Shown piece by piece: positions 9,166 to 18,633 of a stretch of 64,000 nucleotides of DNA. The position numbers and the translations under genes are program-made. The notes below the pieces were generated by a model. The model searched no databases. It was not told the DNA's origin and was given only the letters and a program-made list of their open reading frames with translations. The DNA is from Nostoc sp. FACHB-892 (GTDB lineage: Bacteria; Cyanobacteriota; Cyanobacteriia; Cyanobacteriales; Nostocaceae), in assembly GCF_014698795.1 (NCBI RefSeq), contig NZ_JACJTR010000006.1:297652-361651 (forward strand), in the 5' to 3' direction. Position 1 is the first letter of the stretch. Every line of letters begins with the position of its first letter.

Positions 9166-9478
9166 ATGAATTACCACGACATTAAGAACTTCCAAAAAAT
9201 AAATTATCCCAAATAATTTCTAGATTTGTAGGGGCGCAAGTCCCTGCGCCCGCGTCCCACAGGGATGGGATAATTGGAAGTTCCTTATTACGATTGAACC
9301 AGGAAAACGCAGTGGTAAACCCTGTATCCGAGGAATCCGAAGCACTGTTTATGATATTTTGGAGTATCTTGCGGGCGGAATGACTGAAGCAGAAATCTTA
9401 GAGGATTTTTCTGAATAAACTTCTGAAGGCATCAAAGCTTGTCTAGCTTTTGCTGCCGATGCCAGAAGAAGTTTGTGG
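9166..9478 (+). pseudogene. DUF433-family antitoxin gene, broken by a MITE and an in-frame stop
   Basis: ATG at 9166 begins MNYHDI, the usual DUF433 N-terminus. The reading frame is cut at codon 6-7 by a 101-bp element (9185-9285). Removing the element and one copy of the TA duplication restores ...DIITIEPGKRSGKPCIRG..., which continues through VYDILEYLAGGMTEAEILEDFSE to a TAA at 9416-9418. After this stop the same frame goes on with TSEGIKACLAFAADARRS, the normal DUF433 C-terminus. The gene therefore carries two independent lesions, and no intact DUF5615 partner follows. DUF433 proteins are antitoxin-like DNA-binding proteins; an intact pair lies at 28722-29383. Confidence 0.8.
9185..9285. 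mobile_element. 101-bp MITE with TA target-site duplication
   Basis: A non-coding element with inverted ends (AGAACTTCC at left, GGAAGTTCCT at right, with ATTATCCCA/TGGGATAAT further in) and flanking TA dinucleotides at 9183-9184 and 9286-9287. Excision in silico rebuilds the DUF433 frame exactly. TA duplication suggests mobilisation by an IS630/Tc1-mariner-type transposase, which is inference. Related ends occur at 52512-52667 and, truncated, at about 24905-24980. Confidence 0.8.
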
Positions 9479-9485
9479 TATCCCC

Positions 9486-9513
9486 GTGAAACAATGCGAT
9501 CGCATTGTTTCAC
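9486..9513. repeat. Perfect 28-bp palindrome centred on HIP1
   Basis: The arms GTGAAACAATGCGA and TCGCATTGTTTCAC are exact reverse complements with no spacer, and the centre is GCGATCGC. There is no T-run after it, so it is not a standard terminator. It lies in decayed DNA downstream of the DUF433 pseudogene. Confidence 0.85.
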
Positions 9514-9763
9514 AGATTGTAGAATCGCACGTGGGTGCATTATTTTTCGGAACCCAGCCAGGCCGAATGGGAATTGTTCGGGCGTACCCTGAAGAGTTTA
9601 GACCTGTTCCGGCGACAGAGATAACTTTGTCCGAAAATAAAACCAAGTCGGATAGCTTGGTAGGCGCAAGTCGAACAGTTATCCAACCCATATGATTAAA
9701 GATAAGGTCTAAATTGTAGTCCTAAAGTAGAAAAATTAGAGGCGTGAACACGAGGCTATTTCT

Positions 9764-10036
9764 ATGACAGTTCACCAACCCCGTTACAGCAAAGAAGAAT
9801 TCGCTCGACGTGGCGATGAGATTTATGAATCTCAGGTGCGCTCACAGGTTGAAGCAGATAATCATGGTAAGATTGTGGCGATCGACATCGAAACCGGAGC
9901 TTTTGAAGTCGATGCAAGTGAAATCGCAGCCTGCGATCGCCTCGAAGCCCGTTACCCAGACGCTCGAATCTGGATTGTCCGCATTGGTTCTCGCCATGTT
10001 CGTCGATTCGGCGGACGCACGAAAAAAGCCGTATGA
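9764..10036 (+). CDS. Conserved hypothetical protein (upstream partner of an aspartic-protease-like gene)
   Basis: 90 residues, soluble, with an N-terminal TVHQPRYSKEEFARRGDEIYE stretch and a central NHGKIVAIDIETGAFEVD segment. It resembles small conserved cyanobacterial proteins that precede a clan AA (retropepsin-like) aspartic-protease gene. Here its TGA overlaps the ATG of exactly such a gene (ATGA at 10033-10036), now a pseudogene. The pair behaves like a toxin-antitoxin or other two-gene cassette, but the function is unknown. The ORF itself is intact and uses codons like its neighbours. Confidence 0.7.
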   Translation: MTVHQPRYSKEEFARRGDEIYESQVRSQVEADNHGKIVAIDIETGAFEVDASEIAACDRLEARYPDARIWIVRIGSRHVRRFGGRTKKAV

Positions 10037-10334
10037 TCGCCGGAATCGTTAACGCGGATTTGGAACCGATTATTTCAATTTCAATCTGTGGCTCAGATGG
10101 CAGTTAAATCTGAGATGGAAGAGGCGAGGGCGAGCCATTCTCGGAGATGGGAGTGAATGCGTTTTCAATGTCTATGAAGTAGTTTTAGTTTGGGATGGAG
10201 ATATTTTGATAATCCCGGTCGATGAGGCTGATTCAGAACCACTCGTTGGGATGTCCCTGATGGAGGGTTATCAGCTAATGGTGCAAGTATTTGAAAACGG
10301 TCGCGTCGAACTCAGCAAAGTAAACACGGTTTAA
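10033..10334 (+). pseudogene. Clan AA aspartic-protease-like gene with its catalytic segment deleted
   Basis: ATG at 10033 gives MIAGIVNADLEPIISISICGSDGS and then a stop. In another frame the family's second half follows: LRWKRRGRAILGDGSE, VYEVVLVWDG, then IIPVDEADSEPLVGMSLMEGY, ending at TAA 10332-10334. The missing middle (about 25-30 codons in intact relatives) carries the catalytic D-T/S-G motif, so the product cannot be active. A deletion with a frame change explains the break. It directly overlaps the intact 90-residue upstream gene. Confidence 0.75.
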
Positions 10335-10492
10335 CAAGCCTGTTGCACGCTGACCGTATTGAGTCTCTTTGTTGAGTTCGGGAGGTGAGCAAGAACGCTA
10401 CCCTGAAGGAAGTAAGCTACATTTTTGGTCTAAATTGCTATCTAAAACTGTCTTTATTTTTGAAGAATTATTTTGACTTTTGAATTTAAAAA

Positions 10493-11605
10493 ATGTCCCG
10501 TCCTGGATACACACTTCCCGTCTTTGCCTGTGCTGCTGCTGTTGCAGCTTTACACTGGTTACACGATCGCAAATCCCTAACTTTTGCCTCTGTAGATTTG
10601 ATTGAACCCGCTCAAATCGCTGAAATCCCCATTGAACAGGTAGCGGGATTATCTGAGAATGCAGCTTTAGCAATCACCCGCAGCGATCCTGGTGATAATC
10701 TTGACCTGACTAAAGATACACCGATTTGGGCATTGGTGGAGTGGAGAGAAGAGGGGGAAGCAATAATTATTAAAGGCGGGGAAGGAATTGGCAGACAGAT
10801 GAATGCTGATGACAAGCCTGCTATTTATGCTTATGCTCAAAGGCTTTTAAAAGAAAACTTGCAACGGATGCTAGCGCCGGAAGAAAAAATCACGGTGACG
10901 ATTATTTTACCCGAAGGGCGATCGCTTGCTGTTAGAACTTCAAATTCTGCTTTTGGCGTGGTTGAAGGACTTTCCCTTTTAGGCACAACCGGCATTTCTC
11001 AACCTTTGAGTACACCAGATCAGCTTGCTGTTTTTCGAGCTGAATTACAAAATAAAGCCAGTCGTTTTGAAAATTTAGTACTCTGTATCGGGGAGAATGG
11101 CCTAGATTTGGCGCGTAAACTAGGGATTAATCCTGAACAATTGGTCAAAACTGCTAACTGGCTCGGCCCAATGTTAGTAGAAGCTAATGTGCTGGGTGTA
11201 AAGGAAATCTTATTATTTGGTTATCACGGTAAGCTGATGAAACTGGCAGGAGGGATTTTTCACACCCATCACTACTTGGCTGATGGACGGCGAGAAATCT
11301 TAGCAGCACACTGTGCGATCGCAGGTTTAAAATCACCAGATATCCAAGCTGTGTTTAACAGCGCAACCGCTGAAGCCGCACTAACATACCTAAAATCGCT
11401 CGACGCTGCAACTGGTAGTAATTGGGTAAATCAAGTTTATAGTGCGATCACCGAAGCCATCGATGTCCGTTCTAAAGAATACATCCAAAGTCATAGCGAA
11501 AAGGGCACAGGAGTAACAATTTGTGGTTCTATCCTCTTTGATCGCGATCGCAAAATTATCGTGAAGAGTAAAACTGCTGGTCTGTTGATGGGAAAATTAT
11601 GTTAA
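10493..11605 (+). CDS. cbiD: Cobalt-precorrin-5B (C1)-methyltransferase CbiD
   Basis: A 370-residue CbiD protein of the anaerobic (early cobalt insertion) cobalamin pathway; it methylates C1 of cobalt-precorrin-5B using SAM. The start MSRPGYTLPVFACAAAVAAL is the family N-terminus (usually G-x-T-T/P...A-A-A-A). Conserved pieces include ITRSDPGDN, the GGEGIG glycine segment, the glycine-rich GLSLLGTTGISQPLS, and FGYHGKLMKLAGGIFHTHHYLADGRRE near 245-270. It stands alone and upstream of guaA; the cobalt/nickel transporter cbiMQO is 43 kb away in this window. Length is normal. Confidence 0.95.
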   Translation: MSRPGYTLPVFACAAAVAALHWLHDRKSLTFASVDLIEPAQIAEIPIEQVAGLSENAALAITRSDPGDNLDLTKDTPIWALVEWREEGEAIIIKGGEGIGRQMNADDKPAIYAYAQRLLKENLQRMLAPEEKITVTIILPEGRSLAVRTSNSAFGVVEGLSLLGTTGISQPLSTPDQLAVFRAELQNKASRFENLVLCIGENGLDLARKLGINPEQLVKTANWLGPMLVEANVLGVKEILLFGYHGKLMKLAGGIFHTHHYLADGRREILAAHCAIAGLKSPDIQAVFNSATAEAALTYLKSLDAATGSNWVNQVYSAITEAIDVRSKEYIQSHSEKGTGVTICGSILFDRDRKIIVKSKTAGLLMGKLC

Positions 11606-11829
11606 TTTATTATGAATAATCGTAAACAATCCAAATAAATAATTTCTTAAGTAACCCCTCTAAGGTAAATTGATCGTTTTAATACCATCTCCGACTCCGG
11701 TACTAAACAAACGCACATAACCCGGCGTTTGTAAAGGCTCTCTATACCATTATTAGCCTACCCAGGCTGAATAATAGCACCATCATAGACCACAAAGCAT
11801 CTACCCTTAACAGACATAACACTCCCGTC

Positions 11830-13449
11830 ATGAATACAGCGGTGATACCAACAGAACAAGCGCCCCAAACATTGGAAAATTTGGGGAGACTTGATCGCCA
11901 ATTGATTGTAATTCTGGACTTCGGCTCTCAATATTCTGAGTTGATTGCCCGTCGCATCCGCGAAACTCAAGTATACTCTGAAGTTTTATCCTATCGCACT
12001 ACTTCTGAACAATTGCGCCAACTTAATCCCAAGGGAATCATTCTCTCCGGTGGGCCGAGTTCGGTTTATGGTGATAACGCTCCCCATTGTGACCCAGAAA
12101 TCTGGAATTTAGGAATACCTGTCTTGGGTGTTTGCTATGGGATGCAGCTGATGGTAAACCAACTCGGCGGCGAAGTGGCAAAGGCTGACCGAGGTGAGTA
12201 CGGCAAAGCTTCATTATATATTGATGATCCCACAGATTTGCTCACTAATGTCGAAGATGGCACTACGATGTGGATGAGTCATGGAGACTCAGTTACCAAA
12301 ATGCCATCAGGGTTTGAATTGCTGGCACATACAGAAAATACTCCCTGTGCTGCGATCGCCGATCACGAAAAGAAACTTTACGGCGTTCAGTTCCATCCAG
12401 AGGTAGTGCATTCTATTGGCGGTTTAGCATTAATCCGTAATTTTGTCTATCACATCTGCGATTGCGAACCCACTTGGACAACAGCAGCTTTTGTCGAAGA
12501 GGCAATTCGGGAAATTCGCGCCAGAGTTGGTGAAAAGCGAGTACTGTTGGCGTTGTCTGGTGGGGTGGATTCTTCTACCTTAGCTTTCTTGCTGTATAAA
12601 GCCATTGGCGATCAACTGACTTGCGTATTTATCGATCAAGGCTTTATGCGAAAGTATGAGCCAGAGCGATTAGTAAAGCTGTTCCAAGAGCAGTTTCACA
12701 TTCCTGTAGAGTATGTAAATGCTCGCGATCGCTTTTTAGCTAAAGTTGCTGATGTCACCGATCCTGAAGAAAAACGCCGCCGCATCGGACACGAATTCAT
12801 CAGTGTATTTGAGGAAACATCTAAACGCCTTGGTCACTTTGACTATCTGGCTCAAGGGACTCTTTATCCAGATGTCATTGAATCTGCTGATACCAACGTT
12901 GATCCCCAAACTGGGGAGCGGGTAGCGGTGAAAATCAAGAGTCATCACAATGTTGGCGGTTTGCCCAAAGACCTAAGATTTAAATTGGTAGAACCACTGC
13001 GGAAATTATTTAAAGATGAAGTCCGCAAAGTTGGGCGTTCCATTGGTTTACCAGAAGAAATTGTCCAACGGCAACCTTTTCCTGGGCCTGGTTTGGCAAT
13101 TCGGATTCTGGGGGAAGTCACATCTGAACGGTTAAACATTTTGCGTGATGCAGATTTGATTGTCCGGCAAGAAATTAACCAACGCGGTATGTATCATGAT
13201 TTTTGGCAGGCGTTTGCTGTATTGCTGCCAATTCGTAGTGTCGGCGTTATGGGTGATCAACGTACTTACGCTTACCCCATCGTTTTGCGGATTGTTACCA
13301 GTGAAGATGGCATGACTGCTGATTGGGCAAGAGTGCCTTACGATGTCCTAGAAGTGATTTCCACGCGGATTGTGAATGAGGTTAAAGGGGTGAATCGGGT
13401 GGTTTATGACATCACCTCTAAGCCGCCTGGAACTATTGAGTGGGAATAA
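11830..13449 (+). CDS. guaA: GMP synthase (glutamine-hydrolysing)
   Basis: 539 residues. The N-terminal class I glutamine amidotransferase domain has the nucleophile Cys102 in GVCYGMQL and the His/Glu of QFHPEVVHS. The ATP-pyrophosphatase domain follows, with the PP-loop LSGGVDSST near 240. The C-terminal dimerisation domain includes [15 protein letters not shown] and the standard end KPPGTIEWE. It converts XMP to GMP using glutamine and ATP. Complete and normal in length; monocistronic by position. Confidence 0.98.
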   Translation: MNTAVIPTEQAPQTLENLGRLDRQLIVILDFGSQYSELIARRIRETQVYSEVLSYRTTSEQLRQLNPKGIILSGGPSSVYGDNAPHCDPEIWNLGIPVLGVCYGMQLMVNQLGGEVAKADRGEYGKASLYIDDPTDLLTNVEDGTTMWMSHGDSVTKMPSGFELLAHTENTPCAAIADHEKKLYGVQFHPEVVHSIGGLALIRNFVYHICDCEPTWTTAAFVEEAIREIRARVGEKRVLLALSGGVDSSTLAFLLYKAIGDQLTCVFIDQGFMRKYEPERLVKLFQEQFHIPVEYVNARDRFLAKVADVTDPEEKRRRIGHEFISVFEETSKRLGHFDYLAQGTLYPDVIESADTNVDPQTGERVAVKIKSHHNVGGLPKDLRFKLVEPLRKLFKDEVRKVGRSIGLPEEIVQRQPFPGPGLAIRILGEVTSERLNILRDADLIVRQEINQRGMYHDFWQAFAVLLPIRSVGVMGDQRTYAYPIVLRIVTSEDGMTADWARVPYDVLEVISTRIVNEVKGVNRVVYDITSKPPGTIEWE

Positions 13450-14224
13450 TCAAGTTTTGAGTTGACTTAACTAAAAGCTCATCACTCCTTCTGATAATTC
13501 AGATTCTTTACGGTAGTTTAGATTTACATATTTCAAAATGGCAATGCTAACCTGACTTGTTTTGAGTTTTGGCATTGTCTATTTTTTGGACTCTTGGTTT
13601 AGTAAGCTATTCCATAGACTTTTGCATAAATCAAAAATAAAGAACCCCACCCCTTAATCCCCTCCCCGTGAACGGGGAGAGGAGGTTTTGTCGCTAGACA
13701 AAAGCGGGGTGGGGTTCCGACGACTTAATTGGTAATTCAGTAGGCTTGATATAACGTCATTGCTAGGGTTTCACGTTAAGTTGACACGTATGGGCAGTGC
13801 CGTGCCCTTACGGGTGTACCTCACGTAAACGAGAACCGCTATATTAATTTGATTATGCAACTTATATTTTTTCTCTTTATAACAAAATGTCATAGTTACT
13901 AAATTTAAAAGCCTCATCAGCATCGCAAGTTTTTAGTAATAAAGCAGGCAGCAATTAGCAAAATAATTTTGCAAATTAAACTATTTATTAAAGTAAGTTT
14001 TTTAAATGTAAAGTAATTTAAATATCTACATAATTTTCTTTAGCCAATAATTATAAATGCCAGCAAACAATTAACCATCAATTAAATGGTGGTTGGAAAA
14101 CTTGAATTATTGTCTATGAAAATAGGCGCGATCGCAGTAAAATTACCAATGGTGTGGTCACTGAGAAAAAAACCAGCAGCTCATTAGAAATAACTTTCAT
14201 TTGATAAACATTAATGGAGATGTT
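13450..14224. other. Intergenic region with dispersed repeats
   Basis: 775 bases between guaA and the receiver gene. It holds the inverted repeat at 13642-13717, then a GGGCAGTGCCGTGCCCTTACGGG segment near 13790-13815, a repeat type frequent in Nostoc spacers. The rest is AT-rich, and the promoter of the receiver gene is presumably near its end. No ORF is supported. Confidence 0.5.
13642..13717. repeat. Inverted repeat with nested hairpin (GAACCCCACCCC type)
   Basis: Twelve-base perfect arms, GAACCCCACCCC at 13642-13653 and GGGGTGGGGTTC at 13706-13717, enclose a second hairpin CTCCCC-GTGAAC-GGGGAG at 13662-13679. The composition is that of a dispersed palindromic repeat in Nostoc genomes, not a coding remnant. 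Confidence 0.75.
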
Positions 14225-14629
14225 ATGGAACCTCCTCTTTCCCTTGCTGGCTTAAACATCCTCATAGTTGATGATGATGACGATAGCCGTTTTTACATTA
14301 CTACCGTGTTAGAAGCTGATGGAGCCACTGTCACGGCAGTTCCATCGGCTGCGGTAGCATTGAAAGTACTACCTGAGTTGCAGCCAGATGTCTTAATTTG
14401 TGATATTGCTATGCCTGGTGAAGATGGCTACACCTTCATTCGCAAAATCCGGGCGCTGAAGCCTGATATTTGGGAGAAACTCCCCGCGATCGCCTTAACT
14501 GCATACGGCGATAGTGAGTATCGTAGCCGTGCATTAGAAGCGGGTTTTCAGTCTCATGTGGCTAAACCTGTTGATCCAGGACAACTAGTTGCAATCGTCG
14601 CTAATTTGGTTGCTTCTTATAAAAGTTAA
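14225..14629 (+). CDS. Single-domain response regulator (CheY-like receiver)
   Basis: 134 residues, one receiver domain. The acidic pocket DDDDD follows LNILIV, the phospho-acceptor Asp is in VLICDIAMPGEDGY, and the Thr/Lys switch residues are in ALTAYGD and HVAKPVD. The frame is open back to a TTG at 14201, but ATG 14225 has a GGAGA ribosome site six bases upstream and is preferred. There is no output domain, so it probably signals by protein contact or phosphotransfer to a partner kinase not in this window. Confidence 0.93.
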   Translation: MEPPLSLAGLNILIVDDDDDSRFYITTVLEADGATVTAVPSAAVALKVLPELQPDVLICDIAMPGEDGYTFIRKIRALKPDIWEKLPAIALTAYGDSEYRSRALEAGFQSHVAKPVDPGQLVAIVANLVASYKS

Positions 14630-14708
14630 TGCAAATATGCAGTTATTTGTATGTCATTAAAATGCACTGCTTAACATTTTAACAGGGCATAATTTTGAAT
14701 TGATGAAA

Positions 14709-15614
14709 TTACTTTGCTCCAGTTTCAAAGCTAATTTGCTCAGACTTATATGCTGGTGGCTCAACATGAATTAAAATCCTCACTGGACGGAACCGTTCTT
14801 CTAATCGGCTTTCTACTTCTTCGGTGATGTGGTGAGCGGTTTCTACGTCTGGTGCATCTACTATTAAATGCATTTCAATGAACAGTTGACGACCAATAAC
14901 ACCACGAGAAGCGATCGCATGACAGTTAATTACACCTGGAACAGAAGTTGCGATCGCATGAATTGCTTCTGGTGCGATCGCCATTTGATCCACAAGCCAA
15001 GGCAAATTCTCTTTTAAAACTGACCAGCCACTCCAAAATACCAACAAAGCCACAGGGAAAGCTAGCACCAAATCCATCCATTGATAACCTAACCAAACTC
15101 CTATCAAGCCGCCAATTACAGAAATTGTCACCCAAATATCGCTCATGGTATGTGTCGCGTCAGCTATGAGAATTGAGCTACCTACACGCCTACCCACACT
15201 ACGTTCGTAAAACGCCACAAAAATATTCACACCCAGCACAATTAGTAATAACCACAACTCTGGTGGCGATATTCTCACAGGTTCACCACCACCTTTGAGA
15301 ATTCGCTCGATTGCTCCTTGCAGAATTTCAAAACAGGCTATTCCTAAAAATGAAGCAATTCCTAACGCTCCCACAGCTTCAAACTTGCTATGTCCATAGG
15401 GATGCTCGCGATCGGGTTGCGGAGAAGAAAATTTACTTGCAATTAATCCTAAAACGTTATTGGCGCTATCTGTCACACTATGCAAGGCATCAGCTATCAA
15501 ACTCAACGAACCTGTCCAGTAGCCTACAAGTGCTTTCAATCCCATTACAAACAGGTTGAGAAGTAGGGTAATAATTAAAACCTTTTGCACTTTGGCGCGG
15601 TTATCGTAAGTCAT
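14709..15614 (-). CDS. Cation diffusion facilitator (CDF) metal exporter
   Basis: 301 residues with the six-helix CDF membrane part and a C-terminal cytoplasmic metallochaperone-like domain (about 210-290). The metal site in TM2 is DALHSVTD (His45, Asp49) and in TM5 DATHTMSD, both HxxxD, the arrangement usual for Zn2+ (also Co/Cd) exporters, in contrast to the DxxxD of Mn2+ types. HPYGHSKFEAVGAL between them is conserved in the family. It acts as a metal/H+ antiporter in the inner membrane. No metal-responsive regulator is adjacent. Confidence 0.92.
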   Translation of the reverse strand: MTYDNRAKVQKVLIITLLLNLFVMGLKALVGYWTGSLSLIADALHSVTDSANNVLGLIASKFSSPQPDREHPYGHSKFEAVGALGIASFLGIACFEILQGAIERILKGGGEPVRISPPELWLLLIVLGVNIFVAFYERSVGRRVGSSILIADATHTMSDIWVTISVIGGLIGVWLGYQWMDLVLAFPVALLVFWSGWSVLKENLPWLVDQMAIAPEAIHAIATSVPGVINCHAIASRGVIGRQLFIEMHLIVDAPDVETAHHITEEVESRLEERFRPVRILIHVEPPAYKSEQISFETGAK

Positions 15615-16074
15615 GAATAATTTATCACATCAAGTTCTATGACTTCTAATGTAGAACTCAAAATATAAATAAACACAAATAAACTGTATCGAAGTCTTAC
15701 GCAGTAAGGATTAAGACTCTCTATAGCCTCTATCTTTTATACCAATTTCTTGACATTCTTTTTTAGTAACGGCAGCTAGAAGCTAGATAATAATTAGTAA
15801 TAGCTTTACAGATAAAAAGGCATATTTAGCATTAATAATTCCAGAAATATTTTAATTAATTTTTTTATTAATACTTCTACATCCAACACCAAATAGGTGT
15901 TGTCTTACTCCCGCCACGGTTCAACGCTTTCTTCAAAACCCGCAGTAATTCCCTCTGAGTGGCTCCAGTTGCCACCAGGACTGACAAATACGGGGAACTA
16001 TCACAGTAAGATTCAGATCAGATACCTTCTTCCGGTAATATTAGTACTTATCAAGAACTTTTAATAAAAAAGAT
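15615..16074. other. Intergenic region, possible coding fragment on the minus strand
   Basis: 460 bases between divergent genes. Between about 15908 and 15990 the minus strand is open for 29 codons (FVSPGGNWSHSEGITAGFEE...), with an in-frame stop just before and no start codon. It may be a fragment of an old gene, but I do not recognise it. The plus-strand promoter of the next gene should lie near 16000. Confidence 0.35.
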
Positions 16075-16428
16075 ATGTCTTCAACCCCTCTAACATTGAA
16101 CCTAATTGAAGGTTCTGTCTCCTTTAGTTTTTCACCCCAAGCAGCACGAGAATTAAAGACAGCGACAGATCAACTAATGGAGCGCCTGAAAGCTGTCGCC
16201 GCTAAACCCACTCCTGGCGGCGGTAAAGTGACTCCCCAACCTCCCCTTGAATATCGTTATACGGGTGAAGTTTTTTTAGAAATTTTCTGTAATCCTAATA
16301 TCTGGCCAACGCCCTTCGCAGCCAAAGTTTTGTTGACTGTCCGCAATGTCAACATCCGCTTGACTACTGAAGCTGAACTTACCCGGATCATTGAAGACAT
16401 TAATCAGTATTTAGAGCAAGTAGGATAA
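16075..16428 (+). CDS. Conserved cyanobacterial hypothetical protein
   Basis: 117 residues, soluble, no signal peptide. An N-terminal helix-rich stretch (SPQAARELKTATDQLMERLKA) is followed by a glycine/proline linker (KPTPGGGKVTPQPP) and a C-terminal part with beta-strand character. I recognise it only as a small protein conserved among cyanobacteria, without a known function. It is monocistronic; the TTTTCTG...CAGAAAA stem soon after the stop may be its terminator. Confidence 0.7.
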   Translation: MSSTPLTLNLIEGSVSFSFSPQAARELKTATDQLMERLKAVAAKPTPGGGKVTPQPPLEYRYTGEVFLEIFCNPNIWPTPFAAKVLLTVRNVNIRLTTEAELTRIIEDINQYLEQVG

Positions 16429-16901
16429 TAGTTTACGTAATTTTTCTGTGCTTTTTGAGATTTTTTCAGAAAAAATACTATACAAATTTTAGATTTCGCG
16501 AAAATTGAGTCAGTTACTTGCGGAGGTTCTCTTCATTGTCGAATTTAGCAAGCTTTTCAAGACGGGTTTTAGCTTTGAACAGCAATTAATTGCGAGTCAA
16601 AAGTGAAGTTCCTAGACTTACCTATCAGATAAATGTAGGAACGTCACAGAATCTACATACTAGACTCAAGCTGTAGCATCACATATTACAGAAAAAATCC
16701 TTCTGATGCCTTCCCTAACTTGAAAAGTTGTATAAATTCAGACTCAAATGCTTCTGGGTTAATGAAAAACGCAAGATTCTATGTAGGGCGATGCTGATCA
16801 AAAAACAGAGATGATCCCCCAGGTTGGGCGTAGGATCGCTGATTGTGACATCCACACATCGAAAATGAACCCCTAATCCCAAACCCGATATCAAACATTG
16901 A
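16429..16901. other. Intergenic region without a recognised gene
   Basis: 473 bases. The first 50 hold a weak TTTTCTG...CAGAAAA stem-loop after the upstream gene. The open frame on the minus strand (16715-16966) has no family look and overlaps the next gene; I consider it accidental. Confidence 0.45.
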
Positions 16902-17138
16902 TTAATCGTTGTCCCACTGTTCACGACCAATGAGGTCGCCAATGCGATCGCGTAACAAAAAGTCACATTTTTCTAATTCACATTCAACGCAAACCCACTC
17001 TCTCGCTGGAATATATTGGCAGAGAGTATATATTGGCTGTTGTCTGCTAATCATTCCCTTTTGCACCAGTCGGCGTGCTTCGTCTTGAATCAGATCGAGA
17101 GAATAGTAATTGATAGAAGGCACCGTATTCACACTCAT
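16902..17138 (-). CDS. DUF4327-family protein
   Basis: 78 residues, cytosolic. The pattern fits DUF4327, a small cyanobacterial family: an N-terminal segment with DLIQDEARRLVQKGMISRQQ, a central QPIYTLCQYIPAREW, and the family end DRIGDLIGREQWDND. The function is unknown. It is a lone gene with long spacers on both sides, and the spacer composition gives no clue to regulation. Confidence 0.75.
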   Translation of the reverse strand: MSVNTVPSINYYSLDLIQDEARRLVQKGMISRQQPIYTLCQYIPAREWVCVECELEKCDFLLRDRIGDLIGREQWDND

Positions 17139-18090
17139 GGTTTTTACTCACAAATTAACACTTACGATAGTGTTCCCCTTAATAATTAGGAACAAACATG
17201 ACAGAATTTAGACTTGTGGCTAGGATTTTGTAGTTTGCTATACGGAACTATTTTTATTTTGACGCTACATATCCTAAAATTATCTCAAGAAATGTTAAGA
17301 AAGTCAACGAATCCTGACATTCATCGAAAATCCGCTTTACAAAAAAAATTCCGAGTAGTTAACTTAACCTGCTATGGTGGCTGTATTATCTTCATTCAAC
17401 AAGCCTGAAAGTCTTCCTATTAAGGTCTTTAAGCAAGATATAATGTGTGGGAAGAATTTATATTGCGTAGCCTTAAACTACACCTCGACCCAACTCTTGG
17501 AGAGGCTGCGCTCAGTACAAGTCAGGGCAACGCAAGCTCTGTGACCACCGCAGGCATTGGTTACATATCAAATAATCACCTTAAAGCCGGATCTAGAACT
17601 GCTGGTATTTATCTAAGGTTAAACAACATAAGAATATTTGTCAGATACTAGGGTATAAAGTGTTCCAAAACATAACGCCCAAAATACACTATGAAGGCTT
17701 TTATCCCGGCATCTGTTAATAATTTCTTAAATAAAACCGTAATTTATTGGTTAATTTAAGCACTAAAATTACACAGTTTTCGTTGGATAAACATTTGTAG
17801 AAGGGTGGAGTACTAATTCGTTATTTGAAAGAGGCAGGAGGAGCAGATCCCCGATTTAAAGCCATTGTTGCGTTAGCTTCCCGCTTTCTTACGAGAGTTC
17901 AGTAGGATGTTTGAACCCTTGCTCCCTAGCATTGACCAAGGTAAACAGAAAAAAGTATATAGATGCAACTACCGATCCTTGAACTAGGTTATGGTCATAT
18001 TAAAACAGACGCGATTTAGTCACGTCTGTAAACTGTTTGGCGGATTTGCTGAGATTAATTGTTCTGAAGTTACATTGTTATTTAAGTTAC
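17139..18090. other. Long intergenic region (952 bases), no supported gene
   Basis: Two short plus-strand frames (17214-17408 and 17445-17651) lack ribosome sites and family features and are judged accidental. A CTTGGAGAGGCTGCG fragment near 17499 is typical repeat debris of Nostoc spacers. The right end holds the candidate terminator of the rbfA transcript. Confidence 0.5.
18005..18029 (-). terminator. Candidate terminator of the DUF751-rbfA transcript
   Basis: Read on the minus strand, ACAGACG and CGTCTGT form a 7-bp stem around an 11-base loop and are followed by TTTAAT. It lies about 60 bases beyond the rbfA stop codon. Confidence 0.45.
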
Positions 18091-18510
18091 TTATTCATCA
18101 AATAATTCATCATCTTGATCAGTGCTGCCATCTACTGACATAGGATTTTCTGGCGGACGCTCATGGTTAAGTTGGTTTAGTAGGGCCAGTACCTTATTGC
18201 CGCGTTCTATAGAACGATCTTCGAGAAATAGCACTTCTGGTGTACGACGCAGCCGTACCCGCGCCCCAAGTTCGCTACGGACGTAACCCGTGGCGGACTT
18301 TAAGCCTGCCATTGTTTCTGCTTTAGCTTCATCTGTACCATAGATACTGACGTAGATTTTGGCGTGTTGGAGATCGCCGGAAACATCAACATCAGTAACA
18401 CTTACCATTCCTGTACCCACACGGTCATCCTTGATGCCGTTGAGTAGCATTTGGCTAACTTCCCGTTTGATCAATTCAGCAACGCGGGAAACCCGGCGAT
18501 TTGTAGCCAT
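18091..18510 (-). CDS. rbfA: Ribosome-binding factor A
   Basis: 139 residues; the KH-like fold of RbfA with the family signature [21 protein letters not shown] at the N-terminus, [20 protein letters not shown] in the middle, and [18 protein letters not shown]. RbfA binds the 30S subunit and helps mature the 16S rRNA 5' end, mainly in the cold. An acidic tail (DQDDELFDE) follows the core. The DUF751 gene lies about 120 bases upstream on the same strand, an arrangement usual in cyanobacteria. Confidence 0.96.
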   Translation of the reverse strand: MATNRRVSRVAELIKREVSQMLLNGIKDDRVGTGMVSVTDVDVSGDLQHAKIYVSIYGTDEAKAETMAGLKSATGYVRSELGARVRLRRTPEVLFLEDRSIERGNKVLALLNQLNHERPPENPMSVDGSTDQDDELFDE

Positions 18511-18633
18511 AAAAATTTCGCCTCCTCACAGAGGTTGTACAACAAAAATATATGCAAGTTGGATAGACAGTACTTAGCGGGAGCAACGCCAAGAATAACT
18601 GTCTGTGGGGCACAGCCCCGATATAGCGCTAGT

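Noticed and set aside
9443..9695. Overlapping frames of 81-82 codons on both strands
   Set aside because: They lie over decayed DNA and a perfect palindrome (open in both directions by symmetry), have no ribosome site and no family features.
16715..16966. 83-codon minus-strand frame
   Set aside because: It overlaps the DUF4327 gene in another frame and has no recognised features or start signal.
17214..17651. Two frames of 64 and 68 codons on the plus strand
   Set aside because: No ribosome site, no family match; the second crosses repeat debris (CTTGGAGAGGCTGCG).
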